Below, piece by piece: positions 11,090-23,792 of a stretch of DNA of 56,894 nt. The stretch covers positions 5,080,665 through 5,137,558 of the forward strand of contig BFEA01000015.1 of assembly GCA_003427395.1 (NCBI GenBank). Direction: 5' to 3'. The notes beneath the pieces were generated by a model that was not told where the DNA came from, made no database searches, and saw nothing but the letters and a program-made list of their open reading frames with translations. This stretch comes from Chara braunii. Lineage: Eukaryota; Streptophyta; Charophyceae; Charales; Characeae. The translations under genes and the position numbers were made by a program. The number at the start of each line of letters is the position of its first letter. The first letter of the stretch is position 1.

Positions 11090-12140
11090 GTCACAAAGTT
11101 AACCAACACAAACACACCTTTGAAGTGAATGACAACACAAACGTTTTTTTCGTTCCAATGTGGGTTAACCTTCACGGGTATTCAACATCCTTCATGTTTA
11201 ATGCTCATTTTTCCTCTCATATACTTGGCGCACTATTTAACAAAGTTCATTAAGAAAAAAAGGCAACACGTCATGTTGGACTGAAGGAACACATGCAACA
11301 ACTGCCAATTGTCTTCGAGGCTCTAATTGAAGTGTACCTCAACGGCTGGTTTTTTAGGGGGCTCTTTTACATTATACCACTCCCCCAATTACGCTTTTTT
11401 ATGTTGTTTTCGGGGTTTTGGACTCCACAGAACTATCGAAGAGACCAAAGACAAAAAAAGTCTCACGACATCCGTAATGTACAAGGAATGTACAAAAATT
11501 AAAGTGTGAATCCATATTCATAAGGGTGTGTACATGATGCAACACACATTATATATATGATGAAAAATATACTTATTTTTTCTCACACTCTTTTCAATAA
11601 TTTAATTATCGTATATAAAGCCTGAGCCAACAAATAATTATAGATAGGCCGATAAAAAATCATTATCATACTAAATGTCGATTCACTTATTGATCAATCA
11701 ATTTGTTCATACTTGTTATACAAATTAAGTGGAAGTTTTAAAGAATATATTGAATGATTATCGTTCACTGTCGACGTAAAGCAAAGTAGCTAAACAACAC
11801 AATATCTTGTAAGTAGAAAAGAAAAGGTGCAAGATGAGCTATATACATGATACCTGATGTTTTCGCAGTTTTGAAAGGCGAAATTCGTCACAAACAGTTT
11901 CGTGAAAACAAAGCCTCTAGCGAGCTCTGTAAATGAATAGGATAATTTACTTGAAAAGTCAACAGTGTTTTGAACTTTAATACCTTACCCGTCAACGAAG
12001 TGTTACATTGAAAGTCAATTCTTCGCTGCAATCGTTTTGCGTGGGAGCCTCTATATATCCATAAATCATAAATCATAACTGAATAAATTCATAAATCATA
12101 GAACAACCGAATAAGAAAATCCCAAACGATACTCGGCGAA
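11090..12140. other. AT-rich sequence, nothing recognised
   Basis: No repeat, RNA or protein similarity that I can support. Short frames (for example 11293-11502 and 11888-12076) have no recognisable motifs. Confidence 0.5.
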
Positions 12141-12144
12141 GTTC

Positions 12145-12332
12145 CTAGCATATATCCAGCTTCGCGCATACCTTAAGATGATAATGTGTCAAACGACTCC
12201 GTCGATATAAGCTCTTGGGAGTCATCAGTCTGTTATCCCCGGCGTACCTTTGATATCACTTTTGTACCCCCCGGATCACTATGGCCGACTTTCGTCTCTG
12301 TTCGACTTGTAGGTCTCACATTCAGGCAGATT
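12145..12332 (-). pseudogene. rrnL: Nuclear copy of mitochondrial LSU rRNA fragment (NUMT)
   Basis: Read on the minus strand this is the peptidyl-transferase region of the mitochondrial large-subunit rRNA, of the plant mitochondrial type. Diagnostic stretches are GTGAGACCTACAAGTCGAAC, AGAGACGAAAGTCGGCCAT, AGTGATCCGG, GGTACGCCGGGGATAACAG and CTGATGACTCCCAAGAGC, then ATCGACGGAGTCGTTTG. The usual segment with GGAAGGGC and CGCTCAACGGAT between 'GATCCGG' and 'AAAGGTACG' is missing and replaced by a shorter unrelated stretch, and similarity fades after GTCGTTTG, so this cannot be a working rRNA. It is a fossil insertion of organelle DNA. Confidence 0.9.
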
Positions 12333-12339
12333 TTCACCA

Positions 12340-12613
12340 TTACGAGCCTTCCTCCGGATAAGTTGTCCGCATAGCGAACATAGTGAATCCTTCTAAAATG
12401 ACTTTGGCGAGCCGACGAGCGCGAGGGCCGAAGGCGCATCTTGAAGGCTGCTCTCCGATCGCCGTCGGAAGTATGCGGTGACAACCTTACGGCTCGAAGA
12501 GCAAACACTTCATGCCTGAATCCCACGAAGGCGCGAAAGCGCGTAAGAATTTGACTGTCTTTGCGAATACCGTTAAATACATCAAAATACTTCAAACCCA
12601 AAGCGGTGGACAT
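12340..12613 (-). pseudogene. Mitochondria-like fragment with a group II intron RT/maturase motif
   Basis: Directly upstream of the rRNA fragment on the minus strand, the frame reads SHFRRIHYVRYADNL, which matches the reverse transcriptase active-site block of group II intron maturases (usual form RYADD). The second D is N here. A GC-rich stretch upstream is unlike the nuclear surroundings and may be mitochondrial intergenic repeat. A very similar motif is found at about 43087-43131 (HYRRIRYDRYADDLL). I read this as part of the same mosaic mitochondrial insertion. Only about 15 residues match, so the rest of this frame is unassigned. Confidence 0.5.
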
Positions 12614-12619
12614 CCTCTA

Positions 12620-15000
12620 TGATCTTTCGAATGATAGTCCATATAGTAGATGTATAAATCAATGAAAAAGCAACAGTACGTCGAATAGAGTTCGATTTAG
12701 TTTTTAGAGGATATTCAAATAATCAATCTCGCATAGTCATTTTATTTATTTTTTCAAACATATATATTAAATTTATGCTTTTCATAAACGTTGATACAGT
12801 TTTGTTGATGTCTTGATTACTATTATCTACAAATATTTTCGTATTGTAACATTGAAATAATATACATAAGCACCCTACGAGGACGTAACATGTACAACTT
12901 TTTTGAAAAAACTTATCACAGTGATTTTTTTTCATAACTACCCTGTCAAAATACACAAAAATTATATTAATTTAACCATTAAAATGAATTTGTTACGTTG
13001 GTTGCCCATCATGAATATGACTTTTTTATTGGATTTCGGGCTCGATTGGGTTCAGTATAAAGGTCGAGGGTTTTCTGTTTTTATATATTTGGGTTCGTGC
13101 AACATTTCTACGATATTGGAAAGTTTTTTTGCCTTTATCATTAGCATGAAAGCAAAAAAATACAAAAATAATCGGGAGCGAAGCTGTATGAAAAATAACT
13201 ACTCAAACAGTTAACTTTTAGTTTCAAAAAGGCGTCTGCTGGACAAAATTTCACAGGTCGTATCACCGTTTTCATGTTTTTTGCCTTTGCAAGTATGATA
13301 AGATGCATAACGATAACCCAAAAAAAACGACAACTCTAGGTCTGAATATGTTTTCTTTCATTTGTTTTGCGTTTTTGTTTGGGTTTCCCACTCAAGCTCC
13401 AGTCTTCCACTTCCACTTCGTGGCCGCAAGTCCATTAGTAATTTGAAAAATATTTCACAAGTCTAATGAAAATAATCAAACATTTCTTAGACTGTATAAA
13501 CTTTGTTAAACTTCTTATAACATTATGTGGTTTTATAATTAATTATTTTATCGTTCTTCAACACTCTTCGTGACAATGCTTTTGACAATTACTTATCATG
13601 ATTGCATGATAAGTATTGTGATATATTCTCGTTTATCTTTTCAATATATGATGTTTATCTTTCTCATACTTCATTTATTATTTTTTTTTAACAAATAATA
13701 TAGCATTATGTACTCGCTCTAGGAATATTGTTCAGTCCATAAGACATCCTCAGGTAATAATACGAATACTTACTTTCAAAATGATTATTAAATGTTATAA
13801 AATTTATTGATATGGTAAATGTTAAACATATTGTAGATCCTTATGCATGTAAGTAGATAGCTTATATTCATAAGGGGTATAATTATTCTGTGCAGATGCG
13901 CATGTGAGACAAAAACGTTATCGATTATGTCATTTACTATTCGTCTGAAGGATTTCCCCTTATTACACAGAGAGGGGATAAAAAACCTCAAATAAGCGAA
14001 TCATGCATGATAGACAAAATATGAATAACAGGGTGAGAATAAGAACACATACAAAAAGAAAGGTTGGAAGGAGGAGAGTAACGATTAAAAAAGTTAGTGT
14101 TTATCACAAATTCATTTTTTGTATAACAAACTCGTTCACACTGCAAGTTGCAGCGAGATAATTTAATAATGAAATACCATTGTCTGACTCACTACAAGGC
14201 TTATGGATATAAAATTGAACGAGTGTCAAAAAAAAATCATATATATCGTTTGTTTCTCTAATCTAAATGAATAAACTATACGCTCCCTTATGGGTATATA
14301 AATTAGTTGATAATGATAACCAGTGCTAGCAAAATGAGACTTACAACGAAAAATATATTACCAATCTCAACTACTACTTGTTAAGCGAAAAACATATAAT
14401 CATGAACAAAATGACGAAGGATAAAAGTGGAAAGTATACAGAGGAAGGGGAAAGAGGGCAATATAAATGGAGAGAGGATCAATTAAAAAGATTAAAAAAA
14501 ATGAAAAACCAAATCAAATAAGGGAAGGACGAACCAACAATAGACAAGAATCCGAAAGTTATACCATACGATCACTCCTTATTTTGTAGACAGTAGATTC
14601 ATTATTTCTCAATAGAGCACATGAAATAAACACATAGCTTCATATCAATGAGCGATATTGTCTTATTAAATCTCACAATGCTTTAAAATAGTAAGAAAAA
14701 TTTTACGTCCAATCACAATTCAAGATGCGTATGCATTACAATGAGTTGAAGAAAACATATCCCGCACGAGCTTAGTTAGTTTTTCAAAATTAAAAATAAT
14801 CATTGACTCGATTTTCAAAACTAAGAAGAGTTTTCCCAAAAAAAAAAATGGTGGTTAAAAGGTCGGATGCATGAACGACAAAAAAATATATACATATCAT
14901 CATGATTTTTATCTGGAATGTAAACCAAAGGGGAACGAACCAATAATAAACGTGAATATAGTTTCGAAAATATAATCTTTATGATGATCGCGAGTATTAC
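12620..15000. other. AT-rich sequence, nothing recognised
   Basis: Strongly AT-rich with short A and T runs. A single satellite-like monomer (CTACTTGTTAAGCG...ATCATGAAC) lies near 14366. No protein or RNA gene can be supported. Confidence 0.5.
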
Positions 15001-15862
15001 ACAATATTGGTGTTGAGCGCATACGCTCCCGCCTTTTCTCACAAAGAGACGGGAGCCCTCCCTACCATGTCACGTAGAAGTTTGAACAAAACATAACCAA
15101 GAGACAACTCATGGTAACACCATGAACCGCCAAGACGGGCGAGGTCGCGTCGTCCCTTCGCTCCTCTAACCGGATGTGCCAGTTGTACATCCCGCAACCC
15201 CTTACGAGAGGGTAGGTTCCCGCGGGGCACAACTTACTCCCCTAAGGGTCTGTCACCACCTTAGGGACGTATGCCTACCAAGCTACCGACCCACGTGTGA
15301 AAGTTTTTAAATGCGATTACGAGGGTGGGTCAACTGAGGACGTTTGCTCGCTCTCTGTAGTATAGGTACGCATGGTTAAAAAACCTTGATCCCGGACATC
15401 GTCCGTTCCTTAGGGCGTTGATCTTCTAAGTACGAAGCGTACGCCGCTCGTCTAGGACGGTCTCAACCAAGTGTGAAACCCCCAACGCAATCCTAATCCC
15501 TTAAGAAACCAGTCAAAAGAAAACTATAACAACGACATATAGTTACATTAAAAAAAAATATTGTAATCAACATAAATATATGTCCAATATGAAATGATAA
15601 CCGAAGGAATCAAAATCAGCATAAAATACTTCCAAAAATATAATATCAAAATAAAATTCAACCATCTCGAGTCAGACTTAATAAAACAAAGCATCATACT
15701 GAGCCACCAACTGAAAGTTGGCTTCGAAAATAACCTCAATACAACCGACAAGCTAGTCAGTCTGACTTAGTTTTGACGTCATGAGATGCGCTGTCAAAGT
15801 TATTCATGTCATCTTACCGTCGACCTCAGATTCGACATGCACACACTTGTTTCCATACATTT

Positions 15863-16018
15863 TTAATATTTTTGGTTGACAGACCATTTTGCGGATAACT
15901 CTTGATCAGGTGCATTGCTTGAAGTGTTGCATGTCTCTCCTTTTATGAAGTGGTCTGGAGTACCCCTCCTCGCCCGAGCACAAATCTCAACTTTCATAAG
16001 TCGGACCATCTCCATCGA
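15863..16018 (-). pseudogene. Conserved C-terminal peptide of family R, copy B
   Basis: The frame is open from 16138 to the stop at 15863-15865. The conserved part carries VEICARARRG, DHFIKG, ETCNTSSN, PDQELSAK and SVNQK, aligned without gaps to the copy in A2. Further upstream it reads NASGKG and PCYRPRVERSTRGYFANS in one frame, so this copy preserves the longest uninterrupted reading of the protein (91 codons from 16138). No known domain recognised. Confidence 0.5.
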
Positions 16019-17253
16019 ATTGGCAAAGTAACCCCTCGTAGAACGCTCCACTCTGGGTCGATAACAAGGTCGATTTCTAAAACAATGAACCCCCTTTCCA
16101 GATGCGTTCTTGAAATTGAGCACATCCACCATAAACATTTTTTAACTGTTCTCATTTTCTTCGTAAGTTCAGGGTAACTTAGACGAGAAGAGTTAGAAAA
16201 GATAGTGAATGAGAACCATTTGGATAGATAAAACTCATTCATGATAGAAAGGGTCAATCCTCAGGAAAATACTATGTTCGTTTAACCTTAACTGTTTTAT
16301 TTGAATCAAATTAACATTTTTCAAAACGAAAAAACCTTATTGACAAGCAGGCAGGTGAAAAGGAAAAAGAAAACAATCCTTTTATATTTTCTCAAATAGG
16401 TATAATCAATCTGCTTTGTAAGCATCCTTCTACCTACCTGCACACGAAGTCAAGCAACAAGTTCAAAAAAAAACAATACAATCTCATACTCGAGTTAGAC
16501 ATTCTCATTCACATGCAAACACCCATCTCCTTTATCTTTTCAACGAACATTCATTGAACAAGGTCAAACAAGTGCGGGTTTACACAGATGTGAAGGGAAT
16601 TCTGAGTCAATTAACTGATCTCGAGTGAAGTAGTAAGTGGCTCACTCAAAAAAGCAAAGTAATATATCAAAATAAATTGGTCGCACAACTTCACGAGTTA
16701 GCCCTCTAGGAGGGTGCTCTCACCGACAAGTCTGATGCGGTCTCAACATAGTCCCAACGATATCTTGTCCGATCACAATAGGCACACCAACATGCCCGTC
16801 CCGATCTTAAAATCAGTTTCATTTGGTCCCATAATGGTCCCTAAGCGATCCCGCGTTGCTGCCGCACCACTGAATGGTCCTTGGAAAAAATAAAAAGTTC
16901 GTGTCGTGGCTCCCAAAAATTAATAGTGGCCCACCGGTGCCAAATGCCGCAAGTGCCAGTACCTCATCGGCCACACCACTAATGTCGCGCCGCCATAATG
17001 TTACCACCGTTGTCTAGAAGCATTGTCGTAAAAAAAAACAATTTGCCACGCACCTCAAAAAATAAATGCGGAATTGTCGCTCGCCGTGTCATCAAAAACG
17101 GTACCAAACTTGTCCAGCAGTGCCGCCACCAACTCACACACCACAGCGGAAGGGCCCACTGTGCCGCAAAATTTTGGTAGCATACCCGTCATTTTTTCAT
17201 CAAGTCCCTCAATTCAATAAAAAGGTCGAACAACGTCTGCCATTGAAAAACAT

Positions 17254-17283
17254 GAGCAGATACCCTTGTACGGGTTTCTGCTC
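17254..17283. repeat. 30-base perfect hairpin motif, copy 1
   Basis: GAGCAGA pairs with TCTGCTC and ACCC with GGGT. The same motif with flanking similarity of about 25 bases on its left recurs at 40460-40489, where the second stem pair has changed from A-T to G-C on both sides. That covariation suggests the fold matters. Confidence 0.55.
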
Positions 17284-17290
17284 AGACATA

Positions 17291-20200
17291 GGGACAAAAC
17301 CTTGCTAGTCACTCATATCATTTCGTTTCAAGACTCCTTATATAGCATACGAGAGAACTACAACCCCTGTAATCCTACCTTTTGGTACTCTACTCTAACT
17401 GACATCACATTGATAAACACTTCAAATTGGGGACGATAATTCAAAGTTCAAATTTGTCAATTTATTTTTCTCGATTGATAAAAGAATATTGAGAGAGATA
17501 GCTAAAGATTTATACGGACCAACCATAGGAGGAAAAAACAAAAAATGCTGGCATTGTTGGTCAAGTGTTTGAACTTCACGTCGTTTCCATCTTCGATCTA
17601 GCTACAACCTCTCCTACCAAATATCATCCTGAATGTTGAATATGTATACCCTTCCCCTCTCCTACACAAAAGCACTCTATGATCGCTCTATCATTTCATT
17701 CCTTACTCACATACTCTCATCTTCGACAACACTTATAAATCCATCTCTTCCACAGGTTAAACATCCCTTGCCATTCACATGCTTTTTGTGGACCTTATAT
17801 CATTTTTTCGACACCTCATTTTTGCTAACTCCCCAAAACAAGTATAAAAGTGTGCATCACCTCAGACCAAGCTTGCCTCTGCCAAAGGTTTGTATTTCTC
17901 ACCATCCTTACAACCCTTATTCATCAAAATTCAACGCTATCGTACTCTACATCGAGACATCACTTTCTTTGTGCTCATAGTCATTCGACCCAATACGTAT
18001 GTAACCCCTTACTTTCCACGTTTTCACCCAATGATGAAAAAGAACTTCACACGGAAAACTTCCTCTATTAATCATCAATCCTTCCACCATTTCTTTCCGC
18101 TAGCCATTTATTTCCGTTAGTTTTCTCTCCACAATACACACTCCCCCTATACAATGATTTGATAATGCTCATTACGCATTGCTAGCTTGTCTCAGTTACT
18201 GTGTTATTTAGTAAAGTTGATGTTCTCAAAAAACGCATGACCGACATACTCGCCCTATATTCCGAGCAACGAGAACTGAATGACTATCACACCATAAGAT
18301 AGTAATAACTGATGCACCACGCACTTGACCAATCATCATACATGCTATAACCTTCAATTCACAAGAAGATCGTTCGTAAACTATTGCAGAGAGAGTTCAA
18401 CCGGCCTTAAGGTGTTTTTCTAATGTAGCGACCTCGCGGCTCACCAAAGCATAAAAAACCTCCACAACTTTTCATCACAATACAACAAGTCTATAACACA
18501 CAGAGACGAAGCACGATATGAAAGTAATATTATGCCACCTCATTCTTGATGTTATCCTCAACAGGATGCACAACAGGCTACATCCTTAAGGTTTATATCA
18601 CTCCATAAGGCCTATAATACTCTATATGAACACCTCCATAAGGTTTATATCAACCCAAACTCATATCGTTTGTCAACCTCTAATACCGCAAACAAACATC
18701 TCAACCTCTAATACCACATACAAGCATGCAATCGCGAAACTACAAAGAGCATAAAGATGGATGGTAATGCAACAATGTATAGTATATGGTGACAGTAGGT
18801 AGGTGGGTCTTCCTGGTTTTTAGTGGGAGACACGTAATGGGTGGACCGTCCCTTTTAGTGTTTCATAATAAACTATTACTACAACTTAACTACTTTCGAA
18901 ACCGTTCTCACCTTGAAAGTAATAAGGACTATTTTCCTAAGCTATCCACGACTTTTTTTGAAGGTTTGCGAGTTTAACACGTCAACTTTCAAACAAAAAC
19001 TGAACTAGAATTAATGGTCAAAGTGTGAGGATTCAAACCTTTGCATGTCAGTATAAAAAATCAATGCCTTTCCACTCAACGTGACAGACGAACGATCTTA
19101 CGTCAATGGAGCAAGTACGTGGGCGACCGTTAAGTTACTTTAAGTTAATAATGAAAGGTTCTAACAAAAATAGACTACATAACAAAAAACACTTCCTGCT
19201 TTGCCAATACGGAACGGTTTAGGTATTGCTCATTTTCTTAACTGCGATGTTTGTCCGGAGGCTTCAAGATTTACCTGTCTATAAACTTTATACCTTTTAC
19301 TGCCATATCCTTACCCGGTTGTCGATGACAAGGGTGTGGTGTTATTTCATCCTTCCCAATGTTTCTAAGTTAGTGGTATCACACTGACACTTCATCGTGT
19401 GCAGACCCTAACCGAATACCACTCACATATCCCCATTGAGCTACTCCATCTCTTCTACATATACTCTAAGACATCAGTCAAGGCAAACCTTGTAACTTTT
19501 TTTTTATTTCTTCTATCGAAAACAATTTCCCAATGAACTTCTCATGTGTTGAAAGATTACTTTCGGATGGCTCTGGTATGAGCACACTCGGTAGCTAAAA
19601 ACTCATGTGCCTCGATGTTTTTTATATATTAAAGTTTTATTTGCTTTGGAGTGATGAAAGTTTTATTCTGGTAGAGTATAAACTATGATTGATGCGCATA
19701 TCCCCTTACAGGTATAAGTAGAGAAACATTAGTTAAAGTGTTCAAACCTACTTACCATGCTCCTTTTTACCCGGAGGAAAACAACGAGAAGAAGATCAAA
19801 AGGGGAAAAAATGATATTCCTTATACAAATACGTTTGTTTCAATTACAAATTAGTCAAACTATTATCTCAAATACCCTTAATTTTGATATTTCAATATAT
19901 TGATGTTTATGCACGTGGTGTACTGTCATATTTTTAACCACAATAATGTATGTCTGGGTATATGTTATATCCACTGCAATGTGGGTATGCATGTGTATAT
20001 ATGTGTTTATATGAGTGCATGTGCGTATGATTGTTTATGTATGAGTGTGTATAAGTTCATTCAAATCGAAGCATTCTAACTGCTCGAGCGCTGCATTTAA
20101 GAATCACAATATAGCAAAGACCCACGCCTGAGAATTAATCTTCACCGTGCACCCAGTTTGTAAAACTGCTCCAACTAGATAGCAGGTTAGGTTGATTGCT

Positions 20201-21500
20201 TCACCAACGTGCAAGACTGAAAACAAAGGATTAAATGCATTCACCCTACATTATACGTAGCTCAGGTAGCTATATGATATTTTGTTACATGAGTATCCCT
20301 TCTAGATACAATTCTTGATTCGTCTACTTTTATGTTTTTACGTAAAGGAGGATATGCAAGGCAACTCGAGATATACGTTCGATAAGTTGATTACTTGTCC
20401 TTACGTGACATGAGTTACCAATAATGCGAGAGAGAATAGAAAAAATAATAAATGCAGCGACATAAAAAAAAAAAAACTCCATAAATAAAAAGAAAAACGG
20501 AGTGAGTACAATACTATCCAAGGAAAAATAATAAATCTAATGATTTTTCAACAATGAGTACAATACCATTAAAAAAAAAAGAAAAAATATTTTAGACGGA
20601 CCAAGAACGCATGTGTAGCAAAAAGCAGAGAAGAAAAAATAAAAAAGAGATTGGAGAGGATGACCAGTAGTGTCAACAAAATAAGGTCCTTAGAGGAAAG
20701 GAAAAAGGTTCTCGAAGGGTTTGGAGGGCATGTGCAAAAAAAAAAAAAAAGGAAATTGAATAGGATGACAGATGGTGTCAATAAAATAAATCATTCATTC
20801 CTACAATTCAAGCAGACAATATATGCATGAAATCATGATGCTAAAAAAAAGATCTCTCAAAATACTTATCGCTAGAAAATATCAAAGAAACCCTTAGAAA
20901 TCATACCGGTTTTTCACTAGAAAAGGTTAGGGAAATCCCTCATTCCTTTGCTTCACTTTATCCTCCCCCTCTGTGTAGATCAACTTGCCTTCTCCCTCCC
21001 TCCCGCTTATCATCCCTACTTCTTTTAGTTGCTCTTCCTAAGATGAAATATCGTCTTGGTCCTCGTGGAGCTCGTGTGTGGGTAAATTTATCAACCGTAG
21101 AGTATGAGGGTTGCATCCCTTACAACTTTTCACCGTCACCGCTGCTTAGCTTGTCAAAGGGGTTACCAAACCTGCACATGCACGCAAAAACGAAGCATAC
21201 AACACAAACATATCCACACATGCAGAGAGTGGACAAGGAAAGTTTTCTAATACTCACTTCTTCTCACTCCAGTTCCTTTTGCGAAAGTGTTTTGGGAAGC
21301 ATGCCTACGTCCATACTCCACGAATTATCCCGTAGTTCAAACGCATCGCTCACACCCACATACCACAACCATGTGTTGTGTTCTTAAAAGTTTTCTAAAC
21401 ATTTCCGCACATGTTACAATAGTACTACAAGTTTTTTCGATTAAACCACCACTGCATCGGAGGCTGTTTTGCACGTCGAACTTTGTTGAGCCTGAGTCCC
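17291..21500. other. AT-rich sequence with a few minor repeats
   Basis: No gene, RNA or element recognised. Small local repeats occur near 18585-18720 (CCATAAGGTTTATATCA and CAACCTCTAATACC phrases twice each). The 114-codon frame at 21043-21387 has no recognisable domain, and nothing around it suggests a gene. Confidence 0.45.
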
Positions 21501-21699
21501 GATTATTTCTCTCCTAGGACTCGTGCAGGAAAAAAAAAAAAAAAAAAACATTGCATTGAAAAACGAAGCGAGGCGGTGCAGCAATGAAGTGAAATCAATG
21601 AAGGAACGAAAGGAAAAAAAAAAAAAAAAAAAACACCATGTAAACGGCAAACAGCAAGATTCACTCATCGAAGTACTTGTGGGAATGTGCCCTTAATGC

Positions 21700-21730
21700 G
21701 GGCGTTACAGTGACACGCCCAGGTAGAGGA

Positions 21731-21763
<33 letters not shown>

Positions 21764-22090
21764 AGTGTAGAGGACAGTAGGTTTATACATTGTCTTGAGT
21801 ATTAGTGTTAATTCACCCTTACATGTCCCTGTGTTAGTTACCCGCTATCTGCCCCCTACCTCGCTGGCACTATATCCCACAAAATAAAAAGTTGAGTAAC
21901 TACCATAACTATTCATTCCGACAACTCGAATGATAAAAAAAAAAAAAAAAAAACTTCATAAATACAATACAGCGGGATGATACATTTTTTTGAGTAGTAG
22001 TGTGAGACTGCCCTCACGTGTCCCTCTGTCAGTTACCCATTATCTACACCCTCCTTCACTGGCAGGGTATCTTACACAATAAAGGAAGGA
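21700..22090. repeat. Tandem repeat, period about 195 bp, two diverged units
   Basis: The phrases ACATGTCCCTGTGTTAGTTACCC (21821) and ACGTGTCCCTCTGTCAGTTACCC (22016) are part of two related units. Each unit has an A-rich run (A30 at 21732-21761 and a second near 21935-21952). Possibly a duplicated retroposon with an A-rich piece. Confidence 0.6.
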
Positions 22091-23270
22091 AAAATAAAAT
22101 TGAAAAATGCAAAGCTATAACTACCGTGGATACTCATCGTGTATGCTTTTTAAATTCTGGTGTGAGCACAATGGCCTTTACGGCATGCCTCAACCGTTCA
22201 ACCCATGTTTTACTGTCTACTTTTTTTTTTTGGTTTTTGTTACTTGAAACGGACCCATAGGACCGTAACATTTATCTTTTGCTAAGCCTTATCCATTCCC
22301 TCGAAAAATGCGTTGAGACATATAATCTCGTTTTCCCTAACATTGAGAAAGGTGGTGGTTGTTTAAGCCAATTTTACTTCAACAATATGTCCTAATTTCA
22401 AAATACAACGTTCTAATCAAATAATACTAGATATGTTGTATTTACCTTATGAATTTCTATACAACTTACATTAGTCACAAGAATGTATATACAAATAAAA
22501 TATATAAAAAAAAAATCTTATAATATCAATAAATGAATCAATATAATTTAAAGATATGTACAATAACTATAAAATTCAAAATATTAAATCTAGAATATAA
22601 TTCGTAAAGATAAATAAAATAAAAATATATTATAATTTTAAAAAATCTTAACTTAATTATAATATATGAATACTAAATCACCCGTTGCAGTTTCGCCCGT
22701 AAAAACAAAAGAGGGAAAAAAAAACAAAAAAAGAAAAAACATAAGGAACTACCCTATCATATGCCGCTTTAAAAAACAATAATAAAAAAAATTGAGAGCA
22801 GACGAAAACCCGTGTGCAAAAAAATAGAAGGGAATACTACCAAACCTTTTTCTTTTTTAACTTTGACTGTTTTGTTTAGGGAGTTGTTACCTTCGCAGCA
22901 TTATTTTTGTTTTGTGTTGTGCAAGAATTCTTGACTTTCCTAAGAAAATATTGTCCGTTGTCCCGTTGATGTTTTTGCTAAGGATTTAGATGCAGACTTT
23001 GTTTGATGTGTTATTTGGATGTGTTTGTGATCAACCGAGCTTACATGTATGCCTCGTATTTGTTGCGTTTTGAGGCTATGTGTGCAAGTGCATGCACATG
23101 TGGGTGAGTCTAAGTTTGGTGGGCTCGGATGATGTCATCGACGATTGGCCCGATGAAGTTGTCGGAAGTCACCTCCAACTATAGGAGTGATGCTGATGTT
23201 AAGCAGGTTTTGCATATTAATGAACAATCGGCATTCAATCTGTTTAAAGGACAACTTGGTGCAGTCCCCC
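22091..23270. other. AT-rich sequence, nothing recognised
   Basis: Especially AT-rich at 22400-22680. I see no coding or repeat structure that I can support. Confidence 0.5.
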
Positions 23271-23271
23271 C

Positions 23272-23274
<3 letters not shown>

Positions 23275-23309
<35 letters not shown>
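23275..23309. repeat. CT microsatellite
   Basis: Uninterrupted CT dinucleotide run, preceded by a C run. Confidence 0.95.
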
Positions 23310-23312
<3 letters not shown>

Positions 23313-23792
23313 CTTCGAACTTGGAACCCTATACTCCACACTGACCTTCCCCTAGCCCCACCTCCCCTTCCCCTCCCCCAACCTGTCAATCCCCTGATGA
23401 GTCAGTGAATAGTCCGACTCCGCCACATGGTTGGAGTTGTGTATAAAGAACATGACAACACACCAAACAAAAAATAAAAGGCAAAACAGTCTGCGTGAGC
23501 CTCTAACCTCCCCTGGCTGCTGCCGACTTCCCCCAACCTTCCCCTCTCTCTCTCTCTCATACACACACACACAAATATATATTTATATTATATATATAAT
23601 AAAAAGATAAAAAACAAAAAACATCCTTGCACTTAGTGCGACTATACCTCCCATCACCTTGTCGGCTTCCCCCTTACCCCCTCCCTTCCCTCATCTCTCT
23701 CTCACACACACACGTACAAAAAAAAAATAGAGAAAAAAAAGACAAAAAAGCATGATGAACCTTTAACATGCCCCCCAACCACCGAGTTCCTC

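Larger units (their letters stand above)
15011..17290 (-). repeat. Family R dispersed repeat, copy B
   Basis: Minus-strand counterpart of 5141-7790. The GC-rich 3' domain lies at 15011-15500, with a terminal stem at 15025-15056 and the CCCTAAGG hairpin at 15239-15266. The conserved peptide lies at 15863-16018 and the GTGTAAACCC block near 16580. A block at about 16890-17000 is shared with 5790-5880. The far end may coincide with a 30-base hairpin at 17254-17283, which recurs at 40460-40489. The copy is more diverged than A2 from C, and its upstream end is my estimate. Confidence 0.72.
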
